From positions 65,001-105,747 of the forward strand of contig JABUQX010007600.1 in assembly GCA_015478945.1 (NCBI GenBank): a DNA stretch of 40,747 nucleotides, in the 5' to 3' direction. The stretch comes from Trachelipus rathkii. Taxonomy: Eukaryota; Arthropoda; Malacostraca; Isopoda; Trachelipodidae. Position numbers and translations under genes: made by a program. Under the pieces are notes generated by a model that saw nothing but the letters and a program-made list of their open reading frames with translations, did not search any database and had not been told where the DNA came from. Every line of letters begins with the position of its first letter. Position 1 is the first letter of the stretch. Of this stretch, positions 24,816 through 34,979 are shown in pieces.

Positions 24816-27680
24816 TTATTTCCTAAGCATACTAGAGTTGGTGTGGTAGAGATGGTCGAAGTGAAAAGTTGATTGATTTTGTGTTGGTGAAAGAAGGAGG
24901 ATGTTGAAGGTAATGTGTTGGATGTTAATGTGAGGGGTTTAGAATGGGATTATCGGATCATTATGTCGTTCTATGTAAAATTAAGTTAGTGGGGACTTTG
25001 GATTGGAGAGGAAGGTGATAACGGGAAGAAAGAGGTAAAATTCAAGGGAGTGAGAAGTTTAGCTGAACAAGGTTAATAAGGATAAGTATAGTAAGAACGC
25101 CTCACAAGTAATCAGTTGACATGTGAACCAAGCTTGACTGAATAAATCATGGCGCCATGAAAGGAAGCAATTGCTGGCAGTGCAAAAAAAGAGTATGTGG
25201 GTGTGCTAAAAAGTAGGAAGTAAGAATGCTCACAGTGGGGTGGTGGAATGACAGAGGTGATGCAAGCGGAGTTATAAAAAGTAAAAAAGAAAGAGTGGGT
25301 TGAATGCTACTAAAAAGCCAATGATGTCTTCAAAAGAAAGATGCTTGCGCATTCATATACAGGAGGAAAAAAAATGGCTAAAAGAGATGCATACATCAAG
25401 AGAAAGAGAGGTAACTGAACAGTTTGGGAGGGAGATTGAATGGGGACTTACAAAGGGAATAGGAAGCTCTTTTCTTGAAGGAAGCGCGAAAAGTTAAGAA
25501 TGAGAATGAGGGAACTCTGCTTAGAATAATTAATAGGATGATCTGCTTGTTGTAACTGAATGAAATGGATGTGGGGAGTGTGGAAAGAACACTTCGAAAT
25601 CTGTATACATAATTGGCAGTAATGAAGACGGTGACATAGTGAATGTGTGTAGGGTTTGATGGTGCAAGAAGGCAATGGTATTTTGGGGATGAGGTTCTTA
25701 GCAAGGAGGAGGTAAATAGGTTCAGCGTGAGAGGTTGAAAAAATGGTAAATTGCAGGTTACGGATGAAATTATGGTGGTAATTAGATCAAGGAACGGCGG
25801 GGGAGATGGTGAATTAGATTGGATTCTGGAAGTTGTTACTGAAGGTCGTTTACATAGGGGTAATAGTTCAAGGGATTTGGAGGAGAGGCAGTAGAATAGT
25901 ACCTTATATCGGGTAAGAGGGAGATAAGGGGAGGACTGTAGAACTTATACCGGGAATTGTTTATTGCAGTATTGTAGGTGAAGATACTATGCTGGTGTTT
26001 TGGTCGAAGGAGTGCGTCGAGTGACTGAAGGACGAGTTTGGTGGAAGAACAAGGTTGCGTTTAGGAGTGGGTCGATAGGATGGTGGCATACAAATTTCTT
26101 TACATTGAAACAGCATGATTGAGAAATGAAGGAGAAGAAGAATGAATTTGTATTTTGGTTTTATAGGATTTGCAACAGACGTATGATAGGGTTAATAGGA
26201 AAGCTTATGATGCAGGTGTTAGTGATCTACTTCGCGTCGTTCGGCCTCGCTAGCGCCTTCTCGAACTGGAATCACAGGAATATGTATACGATAGTGAGGG
26301 CGTGTGTAGAATAAATGGTGTCAAAAGATGAATTGTTTGATATTTATGTGATTTACCGGAGTGAGGCAGGGTTGTGGTATGTCTCCTTGGTTGTTCAATT
26401 TGTACATGGGATGGAGGGTGTGAGTGAAGGAGGATGGGTGAGAGGTGGGGGGTCCGGCCCCGCCCGGCACACAACATCGCCGCTCGCTTAGAAATGGTGA
26501 TGGAGAAGTATGGAGATGCGTGAGGGTGGCTAAGGCCTGAATTTATGCGAGATGATTTGTTTTGTGTGGCGAATCTGAAGAGAGTCTTTGAGGAGTGGTA
26601 GTGAGGTTTGACAGGGTCTGTGTAACAAAGAGGGGTTTGAAAGAGCCAAGAAATAAGACGTAGATAAGAGTAAAGACGTTATGGGGTGGTGTTAGTGAGG
26701 ACAGGTCTCAGTGGTGAAGTTATGTTAGAATGATGAGCAGCTGAGAACAGAGTGTCTGAGTTTAAATAGTAGGATATATGTTGGATGAAGAAGGGAACGC
26801 GGATGATGCAGAGGGTAAGTAGGCAGTTGGTGAATGGCAGGACGGTCTGCTGGTGCCAACTTAAATGTTGGTGAATGTAAGGGACTTAAGTCTTGAGTGC
26901 GCTCAGAGTCTTACATGAGGGTATGTTTTGCTTTACCTGTGTTATTGTATGGTAGTGAGACTCAGACTATGGTCTGGAATATAGAATCTGACAAGTTCAA
27001 TTGGTGTTTCAGATGGACAATCTTCGGGGATGGCTAGGGGTGAGAAGAATTGATAAGAATTGTGCGAATGAACGTATTAGAGAGAGTTGTGTGGTGTGAG
27101 AAAGAAAAGGGGGTAAAAAGTGAGAGCAATAAAGTGAAACGTATGTTGAAAAATGGTTTTGGTCACGTGGAACAGGATGATAGATAGTCGGTTGGCTTTA
27201 ACGCGGTGTCATAGTGGGAGAGTGTGTCTGGGAAACCGACCGTGGGAGACCGAAGAGAAAGTGGATTGAGCTCGGTGAAACGAATGTCTGAAGGGAGAGA
27301 AAATGTGAGTTTGGCAGGGCGAGAGATTTACAGCGTGCTGATACGCGCACGCCAGAATGGGCCGGGGTTTTTGTATGGGCGGCCATGGTTGTCGGCCACC
27401 TGGGCAAGGGATGAACCTTTTTACATTGACGATTTACCAATAGTGAGGGTCCGTGCGCGCTCCCATGAAGCTTTGCTAGGGTGGATTTTCTGTCTGTGAC
27501 GAGCTTTGACTCTAATTAGAGTGCGTCACACGTAGGGGGGGTAAGGACTGGCTTTTCTTTTCGACATTTGTCATCTTCTCCTACTGCTTTTCTTTATCCG
27601 ATGCTTTGTAGCGCCTCCTTACTCCAATTCTTGGGAAAATAAAGGTGAAATGACAGAAAGAAAGAAAGAAAGGAAATGAT
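24816..27680 (+). mobile_element. LINE copy D: endonuclease end, reverse transcriptase, C-terminal domain and 3' tail
   Basis: The plus strand shows the ordered landmarks of a non-LTR retrotransposon, spread over shifting frames. SDHYVVLCKIKL (24953-24990) is the conserved SDH of the AP-endonuclease fold. The connector has FGREIEWG (within 25300-25497). The reverse-transcriptase motif DLQQTYDRVNRKAYD starts at 26167, and GVRQGCGMSPWLFNLYM is at 26358-26408. A broken YADD lies at 26544-26556, where one extra A separates the codons. Downstream, LYGSET (about 26945-26962), MDNLRG..GVRRID (about 27013-27050) and FGHVEQDD (27158-27181) mark the C-terminal region, ending in a PKRKWIELGE-like stretch (27252-27281). 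A 3' UTR of about 300 bases ends in aaataaagg and four AAAG units (27654-27676), typical of LINE tails. The 5' end is truncated near 24815. Closest in style to RTE-like elements of animals; the clade is unproven. Confidence 0.8.
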
Positions 27681-27960
27681 ATAATATATATATATATATA
27701 GTATATAATATATATATATACTACACTATATTATATATATGACTATATAGATATAGTAATAGTATATAATAGCCTGATAAATTATATTAGTTATTATATA
27801 TATATATATATATATAGTATATTATAGTATAGTAATATATATATAGTATATTTTATATATTATATATATATAACACCTATATATATAGTTATATATATAT
27901 ATAATATATATAATAATATAATCTATAATAATAGTATCAGTATGATATATATATATATTT
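27677..27960. repeat. TA-rich array after LINE copy D
   Basis: Interrupted (TA)n directly follows the AAAG tail of the LINE. Confidence 0.85.
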
Positions 27961-27964
27961 TACA

Positions 27965-29620
27965 TTCCCTTTGACATTTTCTGCACTTCATAAATTTCTT
28001 TTCTATTGAAAATACACCTACTTATGCAAAATATATTAAAAACATTTAATATAAATGTTTCGTCCCCGATTTGTTAATGGAACCTTCTTCCAAGTAATGC
28101 ACTCCTCCTCTCTTGTCTCGAACTGTCTGAGATTCTTGTGTTATATTTCCTAGAAATATTAATTGTTTGTTGGTGTATTTCTTTGTGGTCAGTTTTTTAT
28201 AGTTGTATTGTCATCCAGCTCATTAATCGCATTTTGGATATAATCTAGATTTTAACTTCTGCCTTCCTGTTTGTTGTAACTTTTTTTGTATTTTTTATGC
28301 AGCTAGGGACTCAACCTATCGTTCTGTTTTTGTTGGCTTTTATATATAGAATGCGTGTGTTCTCCTCTAATCGTCAGATGTCTAGATTGCGTGGAGTTGC
28401 TAGAAGTGGTCACGTGAGTAGCGAATTTCTATTGTCTTCCTGCCGAGGTCATTACGTAGTGTTGCTTAGTTCTTCTAGTCAAAAGTCATGTTAGTGCACG
28501 TGCAAAGTAAACTAAAATCCAACGTAACTAAGGCTAAATTTTTATGCATGGGATTGTATATATGCATTGAGTGCATGAGTTTTTTTGCTATGTTCTCTGT
28601 TTGGTAGGCAATATCTTTGAATGGTAGAAGTATATCGAAGGTGAGAGTGTAAAGTATGTTGTTTGGTAAAATCGTGTTTTTGTGTTTTATTACGTGTGTT
28701 TGGGGAAGAGGGTGAAGGGTAAGATTGTTTGAGATGTTGTTGAGGTGTTTCTAGGGGGTTATCAACTATTGGTCTTTGTTTCTTATGTTGAGGGATTTAT
28801 TAATGTATAGTATAGAGGGTTGAAAAGTTTTTTTTGAAGTTGGAATAGCGTAGAAAAGTTATATTTCATTATTTGGTAGGACGAGGGAGTGGGTGGACAT
28901 ATACGGAGATGCTATCCTTGAGAAATAGCGGAGTGAAAGTATACCTATTTTTGTGTTGCGTGTATGAAGAAGAAAACCAGTGGTGTAATGGGGGTTAGTA
29001 ATGGGGTTTGTCCTGTTATATGCTGTGGTACTAGTATTCTGTGTTATTAATGGCATGGAGATAGGAGTGTCTACAGAAAAGGGAGTTTTATTGGAAGAAG
29101 ATGTCTAGATGGCTGACTTTGATTTTGGTATGAGGTTGTTGATACTTGATTGTAAACGCATGCTTTGTTGGGGGTTACTATTTGTGGGATTGCAGTAAAC
29201 ATGTCAGTCACATACTATAGCCAGATCGATGTTATTCCAGTGAGGAAGAGGGGAATATGTATTACCTTCAAAGAGTTTTCCATTAAATATTCGGGAAAGT
29301 GTAGGGTGAAGAGAGTGAAGCCCCATATCTAACCCTGGTGTTTAGTTTGCTAATGAATTTAGGAGTTAAAATGGAGAAGTTAAGTTCTAGAGTTAATTTA
29401 TCCCATTTTTTTTTAAAATAGGGAAGGGATGAGATAGAGTGGTTTTTTTCCTTTATGTATCGTTCTAAAAGATTGAGAGTAAAGAGGTACCGGGACAGAT
29501 GTGAATAAAGAAATTACATCGAAGCTATGAAGTGAGTTATCTGATTTGTATTAAGTGTTTTATTTTGTTTTTAGGATGAAGTACTTCAGAATTTTTTAGG
29601 TGTAGTGTGTGATATGTTGT
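27965..29620 (-). other. unassigned block, possibly a decayed retroelement on the minus strand
   Basis: About 1.65 kb of T/G-rich plus strand. The minus strand has a 65-codon frame (28859-29056) and several partly open stretches, for example ANMGL-type reading near 29300 interrupted by stops. No catalytic motif could be placed. Near 28040-28100 the minus strand reads ggaagaaggttcc...cggggacgaaac followed by an 8 bp palindrome (aacattta/taaatgtt, 28041-28059). A CTGANGA-stem-GAAA style like this occurs at the ends of Penelope-like elements. That link is a weak inference. Confidence 0.3.
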
Positions 29621-29634
29621 ATTATTAGTGGTAT

Positions 29635-30235
29635 AGTTGTTTAGGAAATCCATGTGTAATAGTATGGTAAGTATGAATAAAGGAGTGCCTACTGGACAAG
29701 TCAATAGATACCCCTGTGTAAATATGGTGTGTCAATATGAATAACGGAGTGCTTACTGGACAGGTCATAAATACTCTTGTGTAATTGTGATGTGTGAGAG
29801 TGAGTATGAATAACGGAGTGCCTACTGAACAAGTCAATAGGTATTCCTGTGTAATTATGGTGTGTGAGTATGAATAATGGAGTGACTACTGGACAAGTCA
29901 ATGGATACTCCTGTTTAAGTATTAATATGTGAGTATTAATAACGGAGTGCCTACTGGACAAAGCAATAGATACTCCTGTGTAATTATGGTGTAAAAATAT
30001 AAACAACCAAGTGCCAACTGGACAAGTCAATAGTTACTCCTGTGTTATTATGGTGTGTGAGTATGAATAAAGGAATGCCTACTGAACAAGTCAATAGATA
30101 CTTCGTGTAATTATGTTGTGTGAATATGAATAATCTAGTGCCTACTGGACAAGTCAATAGATACTCCTATGGCATTATGGTGTGAGTATGAATAACGGAG
30201 TGCCTACTGGACAAGTCAATTGATATTCCTGTGCA
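29635..30235. repeat. minisatellite, nine monomers of 62-69 bp
   Basis: The word gtgcctactgg (with variants) recurs at about 29685, 29749, 29818, 29882, 29947, 30011, 30075, 30138 and 30200, a spacing of 62-69 bases. Each monomer also carries gtatgaataacgg and acaagtcaatagatactcctgtg. Copies differ by substitutions and small indels. The spacing is not a multiple of three throughout. The two minus frames through it (70 and 109 codons, repeating a THHNYTG-like motif) are therefore unlikely to be a real repeat protein. Confidence 0.9.
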
Positions 30236-30261
30236 AGGAGTATTAATCTGTGTAACCTATA

Positions 30262-30343
30262 TTCTCTCATAATATATATATATATATTATATATATATAT
30301 ATGTTATATATATATGTTATAAATATATATACTATATATATAT

Positions 30344-30391
<48 letters not shown>

Positions 30392-30392
30392 T
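30262..30392. repeat. (TA)n array
   Basis: Near-pure TA with phase breaks, directly after the minisatellite. Confidence 0.85.
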
Positions 30393-30562
30393 ATGAATTT
30401 GTGAGACGTTAGGAAAGCTAACATTCTCATCCTCATCCGCATAGGAGGATGTGAAACATTACACAAGGACATACGCCTCCACAGGTCTATAAAATTAGAC
30501 ATCTATATTCACCTCGCATTTGTGGATGTGAAAAATTTTTTACATCTGATACATCACTAATT
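30393..30562. other. 170 bp island between TA arrays
   Basis: A unique-looking segment bounded on both sides by TA arrays. It contains catcctcatccgcataggaggatg, an imperfect hairpin, and a second ggatgtgaaa word further on. It looks like a small inserted repeat; the family is unknown. Confidence 0.35.
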
Positions 30563-30595
30563 ATATATATAATATATAATATATATATATTAATT

Positions 30596-30626
<31 letters not shown>

Positions 30627-30676
30627 TATATATATATATTTCTGTATAAAGTATATATATATATATATATATATTT

Positions 30677-30742
<66 letters not shown>

Positions 30743-30757
30743 ATATATTAATATATA
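30563..30757. repeat. (TA)n array
   Basis: Long TA runs, purest at about 30679-30731, up to the left end of the inverted-repeat element. Confidence 0.9.
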
Positions 30758-30758
30758 T

Positions 30759-30858
30759 GGTCAGCCTCTAGAAGAGCCACAATCCATATCTCAAAAACTA
30801 CAACAGCTTACCAGGAAAAGGAATACATTGCTGGAATGCTGGTCCAATTTTAGTGCGG

Positions 30859-30907
<49 letters not shown>

Positions 30908-31522
30908 TTTTCAAAACTACAATAGCTACAAGTCGAAAAGGATATTTTTGGAATTAATATAAATACGTAGGAAAATGATAAAAAAAATAAAAAAATAAAA
31001 ATTATTGTTATAATTATTGTTATTATTAGAGGGCCTATTTAGAGACCTTTTTATTGGTTACTCGTTAAAATAATAGACTTTTCTATTAAATTTGGTTTTT
31101 TTTTTTTAAACTAAAGATACCCAAGGGTATACCCCCCCGATGGCAGGAGTCGGGTCTCTCGGCTCCGGGGAACTACGGGTTAGACTAATTCCCCGCCCCT
31201 CCGGGAGGGTTTCTCGCGGGAAACCCCGCTCTTTGGGTATTTGGGTGTCGCGGGGGTTTCTCCGCCCCTCCCCTACGGGGTCTGGAAAACGTCCCCCCCT
31301 CTGTGTTCCCCGTCGCCTCGAGCCCCCTAAATTGCCTTGTAATTACCTTTACAAAATAATAAATATATATTCTATGTCCAGCACCCCCCTCCAAAAAAAA
31401 TAGCCCAATTTTTATGTTCAATTTTCTTTTTTTATTTTTTTTTTAGCATTTTTCCGACCAAAATTTTACAAGGATTCCAAAAATGTATTTTATTTCTCTG
31501 TAGCTTTTGTAGTTTTCGAAGA

Positions 31523-31566
<44 letters not shown>

Positions 31567-31670
31567 GTTTCCTCGGTAAAAATTTTGCCAGAATTCCAGC
31601 AATGTATTCCTTTTTCCGGTAGCTGTATAAGTTTTTGAGATATGGATTGTGGCTCCTTCTAGAGGCTGGC

Positions 31671-31671
<1 letters not shown>
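30759..31671. mobile_element. non-autonomous DNA element with about 245 bp terminal inverted repeats
   Basis: The left end (ggtcagcctctagaag...agccacaatccatatctc, 30759 to about 31003) is the reverse complement of the right end (about 31405-31671, ending ggatatggattgtggctcc...ttctagaggctggcc in inverted sense). The match includes a 40-base A run on the left (30864-30903) facing a 36-base T run on the right (31528-31563). TA follows the right end and a TA array precedes the left, consistent with a TA target. The interior (about 31010-31400) has no transposase. It contains a GC-rich block (31125-31330) with a gggtttc/gaaaccc hairpin near 31206-31226. Frames in the interior on either strand (87 and 78 codons) have no domain. 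A MITE-like element mobilised in trans is the simplest reading. Confidence 0.8.
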
Positions 31672-31673
<2 letters not shown>

Positions 31674-31709
<36 letters not shown>

Positions 31710-31723
31710 TATATATTATATAT

Positions 31724-31765
<42 letters not shown>

Positions 31766-31795
31766 TATATATATTAAATAATATTTATATAAACT
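31674..31795. repeat. (TA)n array
   Basis: TA runs separating the 0.9 kb inverted-repeat element from the Tc1-like element. Confidence 0.9.
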
Positions 31796-31882
31796 ACCTC
31801 GGGTCAATTAAACGCCCAAACCAAAACCTTTTTGGGCTTTTTTTTTCCCCAAATTATGGGACGTTTTTTTTTTAACAAGGTT

Positions 31883-31953
31883 ACAGAAAAGGACCAGAAA
31901 TGTTGTGTAACATTTATTAATGCAAATAACATAGCATCAGGGACACAGTATAC
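31883..31953 (+). repeat. left inverted repeat of the Tc1-like element
   Basis: Pairs in reverse complement with 33283-33352. The clearest shared words are gcaaataacatagcat and tgtgtaac. Confidence 0.75.
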
Positions 31954-32129
31954 AACGCTGTAATAATGTTGGGGGTGTATAGGGTCCGCCATGGCTATAA
32001 TTAAGGTAAATGACAAGCCATGTAAACTTCCGGCTTTAGGCGATTGGGGTAAAATTATGTCGGGGGCAATGCTGAGTAATGGTCTATTGAGGTGTGGAAT
32101 TTATCCCACTACACCAATGGAAAGGACGC

Positions 32130-33156
32130 AGCTCGCTAACAGTGATGAAGTGCGTACAGGATCATCACACTCCGTGCGACAGGTACGGGTACTCTGAACT
32201 CGGTCGACGGTTTTGGGTGTAAGCACACAACCATTGTAGCGGGTTCGTGGATCGGCAACCGCGAATAACCCAGGAGCACACATGGGGCCGGGCCAAAGAG
32301 CAGGCCTACGCGCCACGAACTGCGTTGATACCGTATTTAAGTGACTGCGGGCTGTTTTATACGTCATACAACAGCAAATCACCTTCAAATACAGCTGCAG
32401 GAGGTACATGTGACCCGTGTGAGTGATAATACAATACGTCAACACTTCGCGGAACATAATTTACAGCCACGGAGGCTGGTCATAGGACCACGACACACCA
32501 AGGAGCATCGACGGGCGCGAATAGCATTTTCCCGGGAACAACTACATAGGACCGTCGTGATTGGGCGAATGTGCTCTTTACGGATGAGTCCAGAGTCAGT
32601 CTCTACACCTTCGATCGGCGATTCAGAGACTATCGATGACCTAATGAGAACTTGCAATATAATATACGGGAGGTATTGCCATTTGGAGGTAGATCTCTCA
32701 TTGCCTGGGGAGGTATCTTTAACGGGTTGTACAGAGTTGCACGTCCTAGATATCGGTTCCCTAACCGCCGCACGGTACATCGCAGACATCCTTGACCCAT
32801 ATGTCGTGCCATATGCCATCTACATCGGTGACAGATTCGCCCTAATGCATGACAACGCAAGAGCCCGCAAGGCCAGATGCGTCACCGAACACCTAACGAC
32901 GGTCCAAATCAGGACATTGATTATTGGCCAGCAAATATCATTCTCCGACGTAAACCCAATTGAACATGTGTGGGACATGTTGAAACGATGGTTGCGACAG
33001 CTGCAACCCCCTCCAGAAACCATCCAGGTGCTGCAGCAGGTGGTTCTTCGCGTATTGGATCAGATTTTCGTGGAAGACATTCGGCACCTCATTGAGAGCA
33101 TGCTACGATGGTGCCAAGTCGTAATTCGTGCCAAACGTGGCCATACACGATATTGA
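32130..33156 (+). pseudogene. Tc1-like transposase, broken
   Basis: The protein would bind the element's ends and cut and paste it at TA. The N-terminal helix-turn-helix region is recognisable from YRIITLRATG (about 32153) through FGCKHTTI, interrupted by in-frame stops before 32341. From 32341 the frame is open to a stop at 33154-33156. Its middle is out of phase: the first catalytic D sits in VLFTDESRVSLY (32571-32606) and LIAWGG (about 32697-32714) in frame 3. The rest, including the second D (MHDNA, codon 32851-32853) and the E (NPIEHVWD, codon 32962-32964), is in frame 1. Two compensating shifts, near 32550-32568 and 32708, explain this. D and E are separated by 36 residues instead of the usual 34, with a locally garbled stretch between. 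It is not functional as written. Confidence 0.85.
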
Positions 33157-33282
33157 GTAACACCATCCACACACGAACCCTTCACCGCAATAACGTCCCA
33201 CTTTGGAGGAAAAGCATCAGTCACATACAGGATCCATCCGCAGGCCCCCAGTGGATTCCTGGACCTCTCGACAATCTTACCA

Positions 33283-33352
33283 CTGTATAATGTGCCCCAA
33301 ATGCTATGTTATTTGCTTAATAAAGTTACACAGAGTTTTGGTCATTTCTATA
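33283..33352 (-). repeat. right inverted repeat of the Tc1-like element
   Basis: Counterpart of 31883-31953, beginning about 125 bases after the transposase stop codon. Confidence 0.75.
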
Positions 33353-33400
33353 AGCTGTCAACGTCATATGAGCCAGTGGTGCACTAATTTTGACGAGTTA

Positions 33401-33415
33401 TATATATATATATAT

Positions 33416-33483
<68 letters not shown>

Positions 33484-33488
33484 ATATA

Positions 33489-33570
<82 letters not shown>
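33401..33570. repeat. (TA)n array
   Basis: About 170 bases of TA with three short phase breaks. Open frames here encode only alternating I and Y. Confidence 0.95.
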
Positions 33571-33573
<3 letters not shown>

Positions 33574-33934
33574 ATCATTTTGCTCTAAAAATTTTTTTTG
33601 GATGAACAACCTTTTAAATATTAACTTTAATAAATTAATACATTAAGCAAACATTTTTATCAATTACAAATAAAATTATTAAATACACACACACTAGCTT
33701 TCGCCGAATATATACGGCCTCTTCAGGTGTAGTTTTGACTGATTGTTCACAATTGACGTTCACAATCAGACAAAACTACACCTGAAGAGGCCGTATATAT
33801 TCGGCGAAAGCTAGTGTGTGTGTATTTAATAATTTTATTTGTAATTGATAAAAATGTTTGCTTAATGTATTAATTTATTAAAGTTAATATTTAAAGTGTG
33901 TTCATCCAAAGAATTTTAGGGCAAATTGATCAAA
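33571..33934. repeat. 364 bp near-perfect palindrome
   Basis: The left arm (33571 to about 33746) and right arm (about 33762-33934) are reverse complements, from the outer ttgatca/tgatcaa edges to the inner gattgt/acaatc. There are only a few mismatches and one short indel near the outer end; the loop is about 15 bases. Each arm carries ctgaagaggccgtatatat followed by tcggcgaaagctag (right arm 33782-33812). That is a CTGANGA-stem-GAAA arrangement reminiscent of a hammerhead ribozyme core. No open frame is present. Two head-to-head copies of a retroelement terminal repeat, or a fold-back DNA element, would both explain it. Confidence 0.85.
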
Positions 33935-33973
33935 TAAATATGAAAATATTAGAAGTTTAAAGCTAATTTAGTC

Positions 33974-33974
<1 letters not shown>

Positions 33975-34048
<74 letters not shown>

Positions 34049-34082
34049 ATATATATAATATATTTTTTTTATATATTTTATC

Positions 34083-34130
<48 letters not shown>
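33975..34130. repeat. (TA)n array at the 3' end of a LINE
   Basis: TA runs adjoin the minus-strand LINE immediately after its last codons; on that strand the junction reads gcaatgaataaatatata. Confidence 0.9.
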
Positions 34131-34131
<1 letters not shown>

Positions 34132-34392
34132 TCATTGCCCCTGGGCTCCTCTTATATGGGGAGTCCATGCCATTTCCAGAAACCCAGCAACCTCCACCGG
34201 GCGGAGCCACAGGTCTCTTAGGGAGGTGATCTGGTATTGTGTTCTGTAGGGTGTGTGGATTGGGCACCTTAGTAGTAGGTGCTCAACAGTTTCAGGCTCT
34301 GTCAAGCATCTTTGACAGAGTGGGGATGGAGTATGTTGAGGTTGGAATCTATGTTTATATTCTTGAAGGTTCGGGTGATGCCTGGATCTCAA
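34132..34392 (-). pseudogene. C-terminal CCHC-like domain of the same LINE
   Basis: An 86-codon open stretch contains CQRCLTEPETVEHLLLRC, the C-x2-C-x8-H-x4-C pattern found near the C terminus of Jockey-type ORF2 proteins. It lies 0.6 kb downstream of the RT frame on the same strand; intervening frames are shifted but readable. Confidence 0.75.
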
Positions 34393-34979
34393 TCTGGAAA
34401 GGGAGATAGATCTGTGTCTTTCGTGGGAGTGTGCTTTGTGAAGGGGATGTTTCTGGGAGGGGGGGTAGTTATTGAGGCTATTTTTTTTGAAGGTTGTTGA
34501 GGTATCGATGTGTGAAATGTGTATGAATATCTTTTGATAGAGGCGTGTTATCTGGGGGGAAAAGTTTCAAAAGAGTTCGCCATAATAGAGGGCTGCAGAA
34601 GAGGGAGGAGGTTTTAAGCAATGTAGTGTGTATTCTTGTAAGTAGTTATGATAGGGGTGAAAGGGTCGAGAGTCCTGGCGTAAAAATCGGGTTCCTATCA
34701 TATCAAGGTGATTTAGAATTGGTAGAAATTTTTGTTTCTTCAATGCATGTGTTGAATAAGGGGTGGTTTTCAGGCAAATAGTTATTGAACGCAGGGCGGT
34801 GTTTTGTATTCTTTGTAGTTTATTTCTATTAGTGGGGGAGAGATTAGTGGATACCAGACTGTTGATCCATAGTTGATTGTAGTTCTTGTGAATTGCTTGA
34901 AATTGGTGAGCAGTATGGTTGTTTCCATTGCTGAAATTGTTTGGATAAAGGTTCGGAGGACATTTAGTTTCTTGTTTAC

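Larger units (their letters stand above)
31797..33400 (+). mobile_element. Tc1/mariner-type transposon with long inverted ends
   Basis: A transposase relic lies between two inverted segments. On the left, tgtgtaacatttattaatgcaaataacatagcatc (about 31904-31938) is matched in reverse complement by 33302-33335 with one gap and few mismatches. The pairing extends more weakly to about 31883/33352 and perhaps to the TA borders (tcaattaa.gc near 31805 against tcaaaattagtgc near 33380-33395). TA arrays touch both ends, as expected for TA-targeting elements. The outer borders are judged by eye and could be off by about 20 bases. Confidence 0.7.

Noticed and set aside
29625..30030. Repeat-containing minus frames of 70 and 109 codons resembling a tandem-repeat protein
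   Set aside because: Monomer spacing is 62-69 bases and not a multiple of three, so the frame is not conserved between monomers.
29635..30235. CRISPR array
   Set aside because: The whole monomer is repeated with no unique spacers, the context is eukaryotic, and there are no cas genes.
31140..31421. GC-rich frames of 87 and 78 codons on opposite strands
   Set aside because: Both come from base composition inside the long-TIR element, with no domain.
32101..32457. A 118-codon minus frame opposite the Tc1 transposase (also 32439-32819 and 32630-32860)
   Set aside because: Antisense shadows of the transposase, which is clearly on the plus strand.
33364..33609. Open frames made of alternating I and Y through TA arrays (also at 3108-3305, 14511-14711, 18215-18415, 31562-31807, 37246-37554)
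   Set aside because: They exist only because (TA)n has no stop codon in these phases. There is no conserved domain and no start context.
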